A stretch of DNA of 64,000 bases, taken from Chloroflexota bacterium (GTDB taxonomy: Bacteria; Chloroflexota; UBA11872). Location of the stretch: contig JAPPLN010000001.1 in the NCBI GenBank assembly GCA_028874175.1, forward strand, positions 88,296 to 152,295, in the 5' to 3' direction. A program made the position numbers and the translations under genes. Below are positions 1-8,400 of the stretch, piece by piece. The notes below the pieces were generated by a model. It was given only the letters and a program-made list of their open reading frames with translations. It did not search any database and was not told the DNA's origin. Numbering within the stretch: position 1 is the first letter of the stretch; the number at the start of each line of letters is the position of its first letter.

Positions 1-64
1 GATCCCGGTCCAGCCGCTCCAGCAGCGCCTCTTCAAACGTCACCTGGATAGCTTTCATGTCCAT
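1..64 (-). CDS. Ribbon-helix-helix antitoxin-like protein, N-terminal fragment (cut by window edge)
   Basis: Reading leftward, two in-frame ATGs (at 64 and 58) open a frame that begins MKAIQVTFEEALLERLDRD and runs off the window. A short beta strand followed by an E/L/R-rich helix is the usual start of CopG/ParD/MazE-type ribbon-helix-helix DNA-binding antitoxins, which bind the promoter of their own operon as dimers. Only about 20 residues are visible, so the family call rests on this motif alone. Any partner toxin would lie outside the window. Which ATG is used cannot be decided; no strong ribosome-binding site is visible. Confidence 0.5.
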   Translation of the reverse strand, partial: MDMKAIQVTFEEALLERLDRD

Positions 65-199
65 CAGCATCCCATATCGACAATTCACATCCTCATCCTG
101 TATTGAGTTCCCACGCCTCTCCAATTCCGCCCCCACTCATCCCGACAGCCCGCCTGAATGTGTAAACCATGTATCCGGTCTGGACAGGAAAGGTGGTTG

Positions 200-258
200 A
201 AGCCTGCCCCGGACGCGATCCGGGGGACGCGATCCCGGGGTGAGGGCTCTTCCGGGCA
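200..258. repeat. Copy of the intergenic repeat ending GGTGAGGG..CTTCCGGGCA
   Basis: The segment holds GC-rich dyads (CCGGACGCGATCCGG) followed by a GGTGAGGGCTCTTCCGGGCA block. The same tail recurs near 12055-12077, 12206-12227 and, in part, at 12316-12335. It lies in the gap between the partial antitoxin gene and the stop codon of the thioredoxin-NHL gene. Otherwise positions 65-300 hold nothing that looks coding. Confidence 0.5.
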
Positions 259-300
259 AAGCGCCCCAAGAAACCACTAGGCTGTCGGCGGAGCCCCCGC

Positions 301-1773
301 CTACAGCCCACTCACCTTCACCGTCGAGACCCGGCGCTCAGCCAAGTGCACCCGCCGCACCACGTGGTTATTCGTATCCGCCACAAACAGCACCCCGTCC
401 GCCAGCGACACCCCGCCCGGCTCATGAAACCTGGCCTCCGCCAGCCCGCCGTCCGCGTCCCCGTGCTCCGTATCCCCCGCAAACGACGTAATCAGTCGTC
501 CAGCCGGATCCACCGCCTTGAGCTTGTTGTTGTACGTATCCGCGATAAACACGCCCTCCGCCCCCGCTGCCACCCCCAGCGGATGCTGCAACCGGATCGA
601 CGTCCCCTGCCCGTCCACGTCCCCAAAGTCGAATAGCCCCACGCCCGCGATCGTCCGCGCGTCGCCCCGACCGTCCAGCGGCAACGTGCGAATCGCGCTC
701 GTCTCGCTATCCGCCACCAGCAGACGGTCCCCGTGCACCGCCAGCCCGCTCGGCTGCGCCAGCTGCGCCGTGTCCAGCGGCCCGTCCTGCAAATTCTCGA
801 TCCCCGAGCCCGCGTACGGCCCAACCATCCCGTCCGCCGGATCCATCGCCCAGACCTGGTGCATCCCCGCCATGGCGATGAACAGCCGCCCGTCGTGCCA
901 GGCCAGATCCCACGGTGAGGCCAGTTCGGCTGTTGCCGCGGGGTGCGACCCCGGCGCCGGATACCCCCGAGCCCCCGTCCCCGCCACAGTCGACACCTCG
1001 CCCGATCCAAGGTCGATCCGACGAATCCGGTGGTTCTCCGTATCCGCCACATATAGGTCGTCGCCAACCACCGCCAGCCCCTGCGGATACGTAAACCGCG
1101 CCTCGGAGGCCGCCCCGTCCCGGTGCCCCTCCTCCGACGACCCGAACACTCGCCGCACCGCGCCCTCGTGGTCCGTCTCGATAATCCGGTGATGCCCCGA
1201 GTCCGCGATATACAGCGCGTCGCCGGTCGCCAGCACCTTCCCTGGAAACGCCAGCCCCGTCTCCGAGTCCGGCGCCCGCTCCATCACGTCCAGCGGCGCA
1301 TCCGTCACCACGCCATTCGGCCGGTGCTCGTTCAGGATGCGCGTCACTGCCCGGTCCAGCGCCTCGAACGGTGCCTCGCCCGAATGAAACCCGATCACGT
1401 GCCCCAGCGGGTCCACAAACACCATCGTCGGCCACGCCCGCACCCCGTACGTCTGCCAGATCTGGAAATCCCGGTCATTCACCACCGGGTGCTCCAGCCG
1501 GTGACGCCGCGCCGCGTAGCGCACATTGAAGGTCTCGCGCTCCGCCGGGAACTTCGGCGTGTGCACCCCCACCACCGCCAGCGCCGGACCATGCTTCTCT
1601 TCGAGTTTCCGCAACTGCGGAAATAGCTGCAGGCAGTTAATTCAGCAGAACGTCCAGAAGTCCAGGATCACCAGCCGGCCCTGCAGGTCCGCCATGCGAA
1701 CCGGCCGCCGCGTATTGGCCCACTCCAACCCCTCCGGAAACTCCGGCGCCGGAATCGGCGTCTGCGTCGCCAT
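301..1773 (-). CDS. Thioredoxin-like/NHL-repeat protein, probable selenoprotein (UGA-encoded Sec44)
   Basis: This gene is of the NHLRC2 type: an N-terminal thioredoxin-like domain (about residues 1-150) followed by five or six NHL beta-propeller repeats (about 150-490) with recurring YVADTENHRIRR and FIADTYNNKL blades. The ATG at 1773 has GGAGGG eight bases upstream. The frame reads ...LVILDFWTFC-TGA-INCLQLFPQLRKLEEKHG, with the TGA at 1644-1642. Homologues carry CCINC here, so the stop falls exactly on the first cysteine of the CxxC redox pair and would give Sec44-Ile-Asn-Cys47. Sequence on both sides is intact and a hairpin follows the TGA. Cytosolic thiol-redox activity is inferred; the substrate is unknown. 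If Sec is not inserted, only a 43-residue fragment is made. An automatic call would wrongly start at the TTG at 1614. The alternatives are a nonsense mutation or a sequencing error. Confidence 0.85.
1606..1623 (-). promoter_or_regulatory. Candidate bacterial SECIS hairpin just downstream of the in-frame TGA
   Basis: On the coding strand TTTCCGCAGTTGCGGAAA is a perfect dyad: a 7-bp stem (UUUCCGC/GCGGAAA) closed by the loop AGUU. The stem begins 18 nt after the UGA and the loop begins 25 nt after it. A guanine sits at the second loop position. Known bacterial SECIS elements, bound by SelB, have a short stem-loop at this distance with a G in the first two loop bases. The hairpin lies inside the coding sequence (Leu-Phe-Pro-Gln-Leu-Arg-Lys), as expected. 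Confidence 0.65.
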
Positions 1774-1869
1774 CCACCCACCCTCCAATCATCCCTCCCC
1801 AGTCTCCCACGCCCCCGAACATTCATGGCTTGTGGCCCAGGCTGCGCGCAGCCTGGGACCTCCCCAACC

Positions 1870-1953
1870 CGTTCGTCGTGAGCCGGCCTGAAGTCTGTCG
1901 AAGAGCCTGCTCCGAGCCCGTCGCGGAGCCTGCCCTGAGTTCGCCGAATGGGG
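1870..1953. repeat. Dispersed intergenic repeat (TTCG..GAGCCTGCCCTGAG family), two diverged units
   Basis: Contains GTTCGTCGTGAGCC, GTCTGTCGAAGAGCCTGC and GAGCCTGCCCTGAGTTCG. Cleaner copies at 37306-37357 and 37656-37710 read ATTCGACAAGCTCAGGGCAGGC, of which GCCTGCCCTGAG is the reverse complement. The units are short, partly palindromic and confined to gaps. Confidence 0.6.
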
Positions 1954-2299
1954 CCCGAGTAGAGCCACATCCGTCAACCCACCTGCAACCCAGCGCCGTC
2001 TGCGGTCCATTGCCCGACGCGCTAGGCACAATCCGGACAACTCCGGGGTCGTGGATCGGTGCCTGCAACGTGACGCGGTCGCTTGGCACATATCGCCTGA
2101 TCCGGGCAAACCGAGCTAACGCACGAGCCGTGACGACTATTCATTCACGCTATGAATGGTTTTCAGTCACAACATGACGCAGGATGTACTCGCTCGTCTC
2201 GTGACGCCATGCCTCGAACACCGGCTCCGTGGCCGTTCCTTCGCAGCGGCCGCGTCTCCGACCCGCCTCTTCCGGTCGCACCCCAACACCCCACCCGCC

Positions 2300-2330
2300 C
2301 CGTTCGTCGTGAGCCTGCCGAAGGAGGGGC
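2300..2330. repeat. Dispersed intergenic repeat copy (CGTTCGTCGTGAGCCTGCCGAAGG)
   Basis: A single unit of the repeat family also seen at 1870, 4100, 4180, 37306 and 37656. Confidence 0.55.
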
Positions 2331-2434
2331 CGTGCCTAACCACCGCGTCCCCATCCGTCGTAGGGGTCTTTCGAGCACGCTCGATCGAAGTGTTCGGCAT
2401 GCTCCCGTCGTTACCGACCGACCCCTATGCGATG

Positions 2435-2833
2435 TCAAGTCCCCTCTTCACCCCACGTCACCGGCGGTCCACCCTCCAAATAGGTCGTGTGCTCTGCCGT
2501 AATCGCCGCCGGAATCGGAAACACCACCATGATCTCCGAGACCGCATCCCCGGCCCCGACAAACCCATGCGGCGTTTCCGCCGGAAACACGCACACGTCC
2601 CCGGCCTGAGCGACAAACCACTCGTCCTCGATCCGCACCCGCAACTCCCCGCCCAACACCAGGATCGCCTCGTCCACGTCATGCCGATGCAACGGCGTCA
2701 CCGCCTCCGGCTTCACCTCAAAGTGCTGCATCGACACCGAGCTCGACCCCTGCGCCTCGCCAACCACCTCCCGCACCATCTGCCCCGGCCGCCACGCCCC
2801 CGCCACCTGCTCCGCAATCCGCACAATCGGCAT
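2435..2833 (-). CDS. Small cupin-fold protein
   Basis: A 132-residue single-domain cupin. The first cupin motif is visible around residue 50 (TPLHRHDVDEAILVLGGEL, giving metal ligands His, His and Glu). The second follows around residues 80-95 (GDVCVFPAETPHGF, giving His). This spacing is typical of metal-binding cupins that act as small isomerases, dioxygenases or sugar/ligand binders; the substrate cannot be told from sequence. The ATG has GAGGAG six bases upstream. It points away from the LLM oxidoreductase gene, about 95 bp distant, so a shared divergent promoter region at 2834-2928 is likely. Confidence 0.8.
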   Translation of the reverse strand: MPIVRIAEQVAGAWRPGQMVREVVGEAQGSSSVSMQHFEVKPEAVTPLHRHDVDEAILVLGGELRVRIEDEWFVAQAGDVCVFPAETPHGFVGAGDAVSEIMVVFPIPAAITAEHTTYLEGGPPVTWGEEGT

Positions 2834-2928
2834 CTCGCACTCCTCGTGTGCACCGCGTTCGTTCGCGCCCCCGCAGTATCATTCCGCCCAACCCCCACCA
2901 GCCCCCAGCCAGCCAGAGGAGCCCCCGA

Positions 2929-4092
2929 ATGCCTCTCCCCCCACGCATGAAATTCGGAATCTTCCTGGCCCCCTTCCACTGGCTCGGTGAAAACCCCACC
3001 CTCGGCCTCGAGCGCGACCTCGAAACCCTCCAGTGGCTCGACCATCTGGGCTACGACGAGGCCTGGATCGGCGAGCACCACAGCGCCGGCTGGGAAACCA
3101 TCTCGTCACCCGAGCTCTTCATCGCCACCGCCGCCGAGCGCACCCGCCACATCAAGCTCGGCACCGGTGTCATCAGCCTCCCCTACCACCACCCGCTCAT
3201 GGTCGCCAACCGCATGATCCAGCTCGACCACATGACCCGCGGCCGCGTGATGCTCGGCGTTGGGCCGGGCGCGCTGATATCCGACGCCTACATGCTGGGC
3301 ATCGAGCCCCTCACCCAGCGCCCCCGCATGGACGAGTCCCTCGGCATCATCATGCGGCTGCTGACCGAGACTGAGCCCATCACCTACCAGGCCGAGTGGT
3401 TCACCCTGCAACGCGCCATGACCCACCTGCGCCCCTACACCCAGCCCCACTTTCCTATTGCCGTCGCCGCCGCCCAGTCACCCTCCGGCATGCAGCTCGC
3501 CGGCAAACACGGCGCCGCCGTCCTATCGCTCGGCATCCGCCCCGGCAGTTCCGAAACCGTCAAGCTCGACTCCTTCTGGCAAATCGCCCTGGACGTCGCC
3601 AGAGAGCACGGCAAGACCATGAACCGCCACGACTGGCGCCTCGTCATGCCCGTCCACATCGCCGAATCCCGCCAGGAAGCCATCGAGCAGGCCCGCCAGG
3701 GCGCCGCCCGCTTCCAGCGCGACTACTTCGAAGACACCATGGGCTTTGAGAAGACCTTCGACGGTCCCGCCGAGCACCTCATCGACCACATGGTCGACAG
3801 CGGCGCCTGGTGCGTTGGCACGCCGGACGATCTGGTCGCCGCCATCCATCGGCTGGATGAATCAAGCGGCGGCTTCGGCGGCCTCCTCGTCATGGCCACC
3901 GAGTGGGGCACCCGCGAGCAGGTCCGCCACAGCTACGAACTCATCGCCCGCTACGTCATGCCCCAATTCCAGAACTCCCTCACCAGCCTCACCGCTTCCC
4001 AGGAATGGGCCGCCCGCGAACGCCACAACCTCATGGCCCTCCGCACCAAATCCCTCGACAAAGCCACCAAGGACTACCAACAAACCCGTTGA
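2929..4092 (+). CDS. LLM-class flavin-dependent oxidoreductase (luciferase-like monooxygenase)
   Basis: A 387-residue TIM-barrel enzyme of the bacterial luciferase-like family. The N-terminus (MKFGIFLAPFHW) forms the first strand. GEHHSAGWETISSPELF at about residues 60-75 and IKLGTGVISLPYHHPLMVAN at about 85-105 match the family signature for F420/FMN-dependent monooxygenases, followed by DHMTRGRVMLGVGPG. These enzymes hydroxylate or oxidise small organic substrates using reduced flavin or F420; the substrate is unknown. The ATG at 2929 is preferred because AGAGGAG lies 8 bp upstream; an internal ATG at 2947 is possible. A clear hairpin follows the gene at 4214. Confidence 0.9.
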   Translation: MPLPPRMKFGIFLAPFHWLGENPTLGLERDLETLQWLDHLGYDEAWIGEHHSAGWETISSPELFIATAAERTRHIKLGTGVISLPYHHPLMVANRMIQLDHMTRGRVMLGVGPGALISDAYMLGIEPLTQRPRMDESLGIIMRLLTETEPITYQAEWFTLQRAMTHLRPYTQPHFPIAVAAAQSPSGMQLAGKHGAAVLSLGIRPGSSETVKLDSFWQIALDVAREHGKTMNRHDWRLVMPVHIAESRQEAIEQARQGAARFQRDYFEDTMGFEKTFDGPAEHLIDHMVDSGAWCVGTPDDLVAAIHRLDESSGGFGGLLVMATEWGTREQVRHSYELIARYVMPQFQNSLTSLTASQEWAARERHNLMALRTKSLDKATKDYQQTR

Positions 4093-4099
4093 CCGAACC

Positions 4100-4150
4100 C
4101 CGTTCGTGGTGAGCCGCCCCGCAGTCTTTCGAAGGGGCGTGTCGAACCAC
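4100..4150. repeat. Dispersed intergenic repeat copy (CGTTCGTGGTGAGCC..TTTCGAAGG)
   Basis: Member of the same gap-restricted repeat family as 1870 and 2300. It begins eight bases after the LLM oxidoreductase stop codon and ends GTGTCGAACCAC, a palindromic partner of GTGGTGAGCC. Confidence 0.5.
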
Positions 4151-4179
4151 ATCCCCGCACCTTCCCGCCGTCCTCGTCA

Positions 4180-4213
4180 TCTTTCGTAGAGCCTGCCCTG
4201 AGCCTGCCGAATG
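4180..4213. repeat. Dispersed intergenic repeat copy (GAGCCTGCCCTGAGCCTGCCGAATGG)
   Basis: Direct match to the GCCTGCCCTGAG core of the repeat family. It sits immediately before the hairpin at 4214. Confidence 0.55.
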
Positions 4214-4236
4214 GAGGCCGGTTTCAAACCGGCCTC
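4214..4236. terminator. Perfect hairpin, likely bidirectional terminator
   Basis: GAGGCCGGTTT-C-AAACCGGCCTC is a perfect 11-bp inverted repeat with a one-base centre (in practice a 9-10 bp stem with a small loop), followed by TT. It lies between the LLM gene (plus) and hicA (minus), which converge on it. The short T run makes it a weak intrinsic terminator by the Escherichia coli standard. Confidence 0.5.
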
Positions 4237-4329
4237 TTCCGCTCGTGATGTACCGACCACGACGGCCTTGCCTTCGTCCGGCCCATCGGCGTCACGCGGG
4301 TCGTCGTCCTCGCCCTGGAAGGTCCTCAA

Positions 4330-4581
4330 CTAGGCGCCGAATAGCTCGCGCCGCACCTCGTCTTGCGTCACCCCCAGGTGTGCGGCAACGTCTGCCGTAA
4401 TCCCGCCCAGCGTGCCCACACGTAGAGCCCGATGCCGCGGAATAGTCACGCTGTGCGTCTCATCGCCACTGGTTCTGGTGAGCGTCATGTGGCTGCCTCG
4501 CTGCCGGAGGAGTTGATACCCATAGCGCCGACGCAACAGGGCTGCCAGGTCTTCGCCCGACAGGTCGCGGGGCAGCCTCAT
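4330..4581 (-). CDS. hicA: HicA-type mRNA interferase toxin
   Basis: An 83-residue HicA/YcfA-like protein. It begins MRLPRDLSGEDLAALLRRRYGY, then carries the catalytic block QRGSHMTLTR (His31 as the expected catalytic residue) and a second strand SVTIPRHRALRVGTLGGI, matching the double-stranded-RNA-binding fold of HicA. HicA cleaves mRNA when free of HicB. It overlaps the upstream hicB-like gene by four bases, so the two are translationally coupled. Here the order is antitoxin first, toxin second. Confidence 0.85.
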   Translation of the reverse strand: MRLPRDLSGEDLAALLRRRYGYQLLRQRGSHMTLTRTSGDETHSVTIPRHRALRVGTLGGITADVAAHLGVTQDEVRRELFGA

Positions 4582-4811
4582 ACGGCGATTGCTTCATCCT
4601 TGACAAAATGCAGCCTGACGACCTTGAGCCCGCCTCCCTCGCCGAAGTGGCAGGCCACGGCATCCTTGACCATCGCCTTCAGGTCCGCCCAATCGTCCCC
4701 CTGCGTGAAGATGCTGTAGCCAAGCGCCCGCGCGTCATACCCGCCCTCGGCGGCTTCCGTCACCTCAAAGATGATTTCCGCTGGTGCCTTCACGTCGTCT
4801 TCAGGTCGCAT
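4578..4811 (-). CDS. hicB: HicB-like antitoxin
   Basis: A HicB-type partial RNase H-like fold: IIFEVTEAAEGGYDARALGY at about residues 11-30, then IFTQGDDWADLKAMVKDAVA and a terminal VRLHFVKDEAIAV. The family masks HicA and represses the operon. The ATG at 4811 gives 77 residues, the usual size. The frame stays open to another ATG at 4886, but the extra 25 residues overlap the remains of a second toxin gene and look non-native, so the shorter form is preferred. No C-terminal DNA-binding domain is visible. Confidence 0.75.
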   Translation of the reverse strand: MRPEDDVKAPAEIIFEVTEAAEGGYDARALGYSIFTQGDDWADLKAMVKDAVACHFGEGGGLKVVRLHFVKDEAIAV

Positions 4812-4869
4812 CGGCCCGGGTGCTTTCGCTTCTTCAGTCCCAGGGACGTTGTATTCCGGAGTGTAGAAA

Positions 4870-5130
4870 CACCACCCCCGGTACACAACAGCGGCACACG
4901 TAGGCTATGTCGCCGCTCGGCTGCCGTGTCCACGACGCGACTGTCGAGATGATGGTGCGGCGGCGCGGGGTGCCCTGATCGAAGAGAATCTTCACAGACG
5001 CGCGGGAACTCTCAAGGCCTCCGCTTCGTGTTCAAGCACCGCTCGAACCTGCCAGGCTTCCACGCCAGGGAACCGAGTCGTTCAGGCGCAGGTGGAGCGT
5101 GTCGGCTTCTCGGTCCGCGTTCAGCTTCAT
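4870..5130 (-). pseudogene. Decayed toxin-antitoxin pair: DUF2283-like antitoxin and DUF5615 PIN-like toxin remnants
   Basis: An ATG at 5130 with GAGGTGAG upstream opens MKLNADREADTLHLRLNDS, the start of DUF2283 proteins. The frame then shifts: one frame stops at 5032, while the next continues with FPGVEAWQVRAVLEHEAEAL and stops at 4992. Overlapping that stop, a GTG at 4995 reads MKILFDQGTP, the hallmark start of DUF5615 PIN-like toxins. It also shifts frame, and the expected VDTAAER segment appears in another frame (DSRVVDTAAERRHSLRV) before the similarity ends near 4880. DUF2283-DUF5615 is a known neighbour pair. Both halves are broken, so this is a dead module beside the intact hicBA. Confidence 0.6.
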
Positions 5131-5481
5131 GGCTCACCTCGCCTGCTGCGATCGAAGAATAGGCTGACGTCTCGCTAGGGAACGACGCGGGTGTTTACAG
5201 CCACCTGCAGCATCGGTCGCCACGCTCGGAGACGTGACCGAAGAAGCTCTCCATCTCGGAATCGTTTGGATCCGACACTCGCAGCTCGGGTGCTGCTGGA
5301 CCCGAGGACCGTTCGCAAAGGCGCGAGCGAGGATCCTGGTTCTTGCTGCGGCAAAGAGGCGGTGGCCTCATGATGTCACGCTGCACACACTGGGCCGGAT
5401 GGTCCTGCTACGGGTTGCGCCTCGGGAACCATCGCGAGGTTCCCTATCCCTGCTAAGCGCGAGTAGCCGACCTGGATGCGG
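5131..5481. other. Gap with no recognisable gene
   Basis: About 350 bp between the toxin-antitoxin remnants and the 3' end of dnaE2. Frames on both strands are short and of random composition. No repeat, hairpin or promoter could be supported. Confidence 0.4.
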
Positions 5482-8400
5482 CTACTGCCAGTCACGGGAT
5501 GGCGGTGTGCCCAGGTAGTTGGACGACACTGGCGTACAAGTCTCGGCCATCACCTGCACCGACCCTTGCTCGTCCTGGAGTTCGCCGCTGACCATCATCA
5601 CCGGGGAATCCAGAACCGCGCGCTGATAGCGGGTGAAGACGTCCGGGCGGACGATCACGTTCACCAGCCCGGTTTCATCTTCCAGGGTCAGGAAAGTGTA
5701 TTCGTGCGCGGTTGGCGGGTGTTGGCGGTTGAGGACGATCCCGGCCACGGCGACCATGATTCCGGTGCGGGCCTGTTCGCGCAGGGAGTCCGGCACACCG
5801 CTGTCGCCCAGGCCCTGGAACTGCTGGCCGCTGCCTCGGCCGTCGTAGCTGTTGCCGGCACGATGGGCACGTTCCCCATAGCGCCCCGTGGCGATCTGCT
5901 GAGGCAGGCGCCCTCCGCCGGTTGGCTGCTTTCCAACGGTAGAGCGTTCATGTGGTCGGCGAACGGCCGCTGGGATTGAGACCCGACGGATCCGAGGCCG
6001 CGGCCGTCTGGCCGCCAGGTCGAGTAGGTCCGCGGCCCGCAGCACCCCGGCCTCGGACAGCTTCGTCCGCAGAAACTCCAGCCCCCGCCAGCGCGTGGAC
6101 AAGCCGGTGGCCGCAAAGTCCATCCGGGCTTGCACCAGCGCGTCGGTCGGGGGCAGCGTGACTGGTTCCTCCAGTTCCGCCGCCAGACCCGGCAACTCCC
6201 CGCCATGCGCCGCGGAAGCGTAAGCCTGCACCTGCCAGAGCGCCGCCCGCCGGTTCAATCCAAGGCCTCGAAAAGCTCCGGCCATGGCCAGCGATTCCAG
6301 GGCCTTGCGGGGTAACCGGGTACGGCGGCAAAAGGACTCCAGCGAGCGATATGGCCCACGGACAATCTCGCCGTCCAACTGCTCACGGCGGTTGTCTCCC
6401 AGGCTTTCCACGTACCGATAGCCCATCCGTACCGCGCCGTCCGACTCGACCGTGCACTCGAAGCGGCTGCGCTGAGCGTCCACCGGGCGCACTGTCACCC
6501 CGTGCCGCTGGGCGTCGCCAACCAGCGTGTGCGGGCTGTAGAAGCCCATCGGCTGGCTGTTAAGAATCGCGCAGGTGAACTCCGCGTGGTAATACACCTT
6601 CAGCCACGCCGAGACATATACCAGCAGCGCAAACGCGCAGGAGTGCGCCTCGGGAAACCCGTAGCCCGCGTAGCCCTCGATCTGCGCATAGATCTGCTCC
6701 GCCGTCGCTGCCGGGATGCCGTTGCGGGCCATCCCTTGCGTCAGGTCGTCCTGCAGCGCCTGGATGTGCGCCAGGGACCGCTTCCGGCTCATCGCCCGCC
6801 GCAGCGCGTCAGCCTTGGTCGCCGAAAACCCGGCCGCCACCATGGCGATCTGCAGACACTGCTCCTGGAAGATCGGCAGTCCCAGCGTGCGCTGCAGCAC
6901 CGACGCCAGCCCCGGCCACACGGGATCGGCTTCTTCCTGCCCGAGGCGACGCAGGATCCAGCGCCGGTGCATCTTGGTCGTCATCGGCCCCGGCCGGATG
7001 ATCGCCACCTGCACCACCAGGTCGTAGAAGCACCGCGGCCGCGTCTGCGGCAGCACGTGCATCTGGGCGCGGCTTTCTACTTGGAACAGGCCAATGGTGT
7101 CGGCCGCGCAGACCGCGTCGTAGACCTTCGGGTCGTCGAAGGTGAAATCCGCCAGCGCCAGCCGCCGGCCGTGCCGCTGCTCGATCAGCCGAAAGGCCCG
7201 CTGCACCAGCGTCAGCATCCCCAGCCCCAGCAGGTCAATCTTCAGCAGCCCGGCGTCCGCGCAATCGTCCTTGTCCCACTGCGCCACGCTGCGCCCCTCC
7301 ATCGTCGCCGGCTCGATCGGCACCGAGGCGTCCAGCGGACGCGACGAAATGATCATGCCCCCGGTGTGGATGCCCAGGTGCCGCGGAAAGTCCACGATCT
7401 CCCGGCTGAGCTCGAGCAGGTCGCGGCCCACGCGACTTGAGATCTCGCGCGGCACGTCGCCGCCGGCCTGGTCCGGGTTCGGCATCTCCACGCTCGGATG
7501 CCACTGCAGGCGCTGCGCCAACCGGTCCACCTGGGCCAGCGGCAGTCCCAGCGCCTTGCCCACGTCGCGGACGGCCGAGCGCCCACGAAAGCAAATCACG
7601 TTCGCCACCATCGCCGCCCGCCGCCGGCCGTAGCGCTGGTAGACGTACTGGATCACCCGCTCGCGCTCCTGGTGCTCGATGTCCAGGTCGATGTCCGGCG
7701 GTTCGTCCCGCTCCGTGGACATGAACCGCTCGAACATCAGCCCGGCCGCAATCGGATCGACCATCGAGATGCCGAGGGCGTAGCAGAGGACCGAGCCCGG
7801 CGCCGAGCCGCGGGTGTTGACCAGGATGTTGTTGCGGTGACAGAAAGCCACCAGGTCCTGCACGGTCAGGAAGTACCCTGCCAGCCCCAGGTTCTCGACG
7901 TACCGCAGTTCTTGCAGCACCCGCTCCTGCACCGTCTCGTCCAGATCGGGATACCGCCGCCGCACCCCCTCCCAGACCAACCGCTCCATGTAGCGGTACT
8001 CCGACTCGCCCTCGGGCGTGGGGTACGTCGGCAGGCCGTATTCCAGCTTGCGGCTCAGGTCGAACTCGCACATCTCCGCAATCCGCAGGGTGTTGCTGAT
8101 CGCCTCGGGCACATCGGCAAAAAGCCTCGCCATCTCCGCGGCGGACTTCAGCGCGAACTCGCGATTGGGCCGCAACCGCCGCCCCGCCGTCTCCAGCGTG
8201 ACGGTGTGCTTGATGCACACCAGCACGTCCTGCAATCGCGCGCGCGCCCGGTCGTGGTAGTGGACGTTATTGGTCGCCACCAGCGGCAGCCCCGTATGCC
8301 GCGTGACCTCCAGCAACCCGGCGCTGACCAGGTGCTCCGCCTCCAGCCGGTGATCCTGCAGTTCCAGGAAAAAGCACCCCGCCTCGAACATCTCGGCATA

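Larger units (their letters stand above)
1774..2434. other. Gap without a recognisable gene; holds dispersed intergenic repeats
   Basis: No frame here has protein-like composition. The stretch contains members of the GTTCGTCGTGAGCC / CTGCCCTGAGTTCG repeat family (1870-1953 and 2300-2330) and a related TTTCGAGCACGCTCGATCGAA dyad near 2370. It separates the thioredoxin-NHL gene from the 3' end of the cupin gene, both on the minus strand. Confidence 0.5.
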
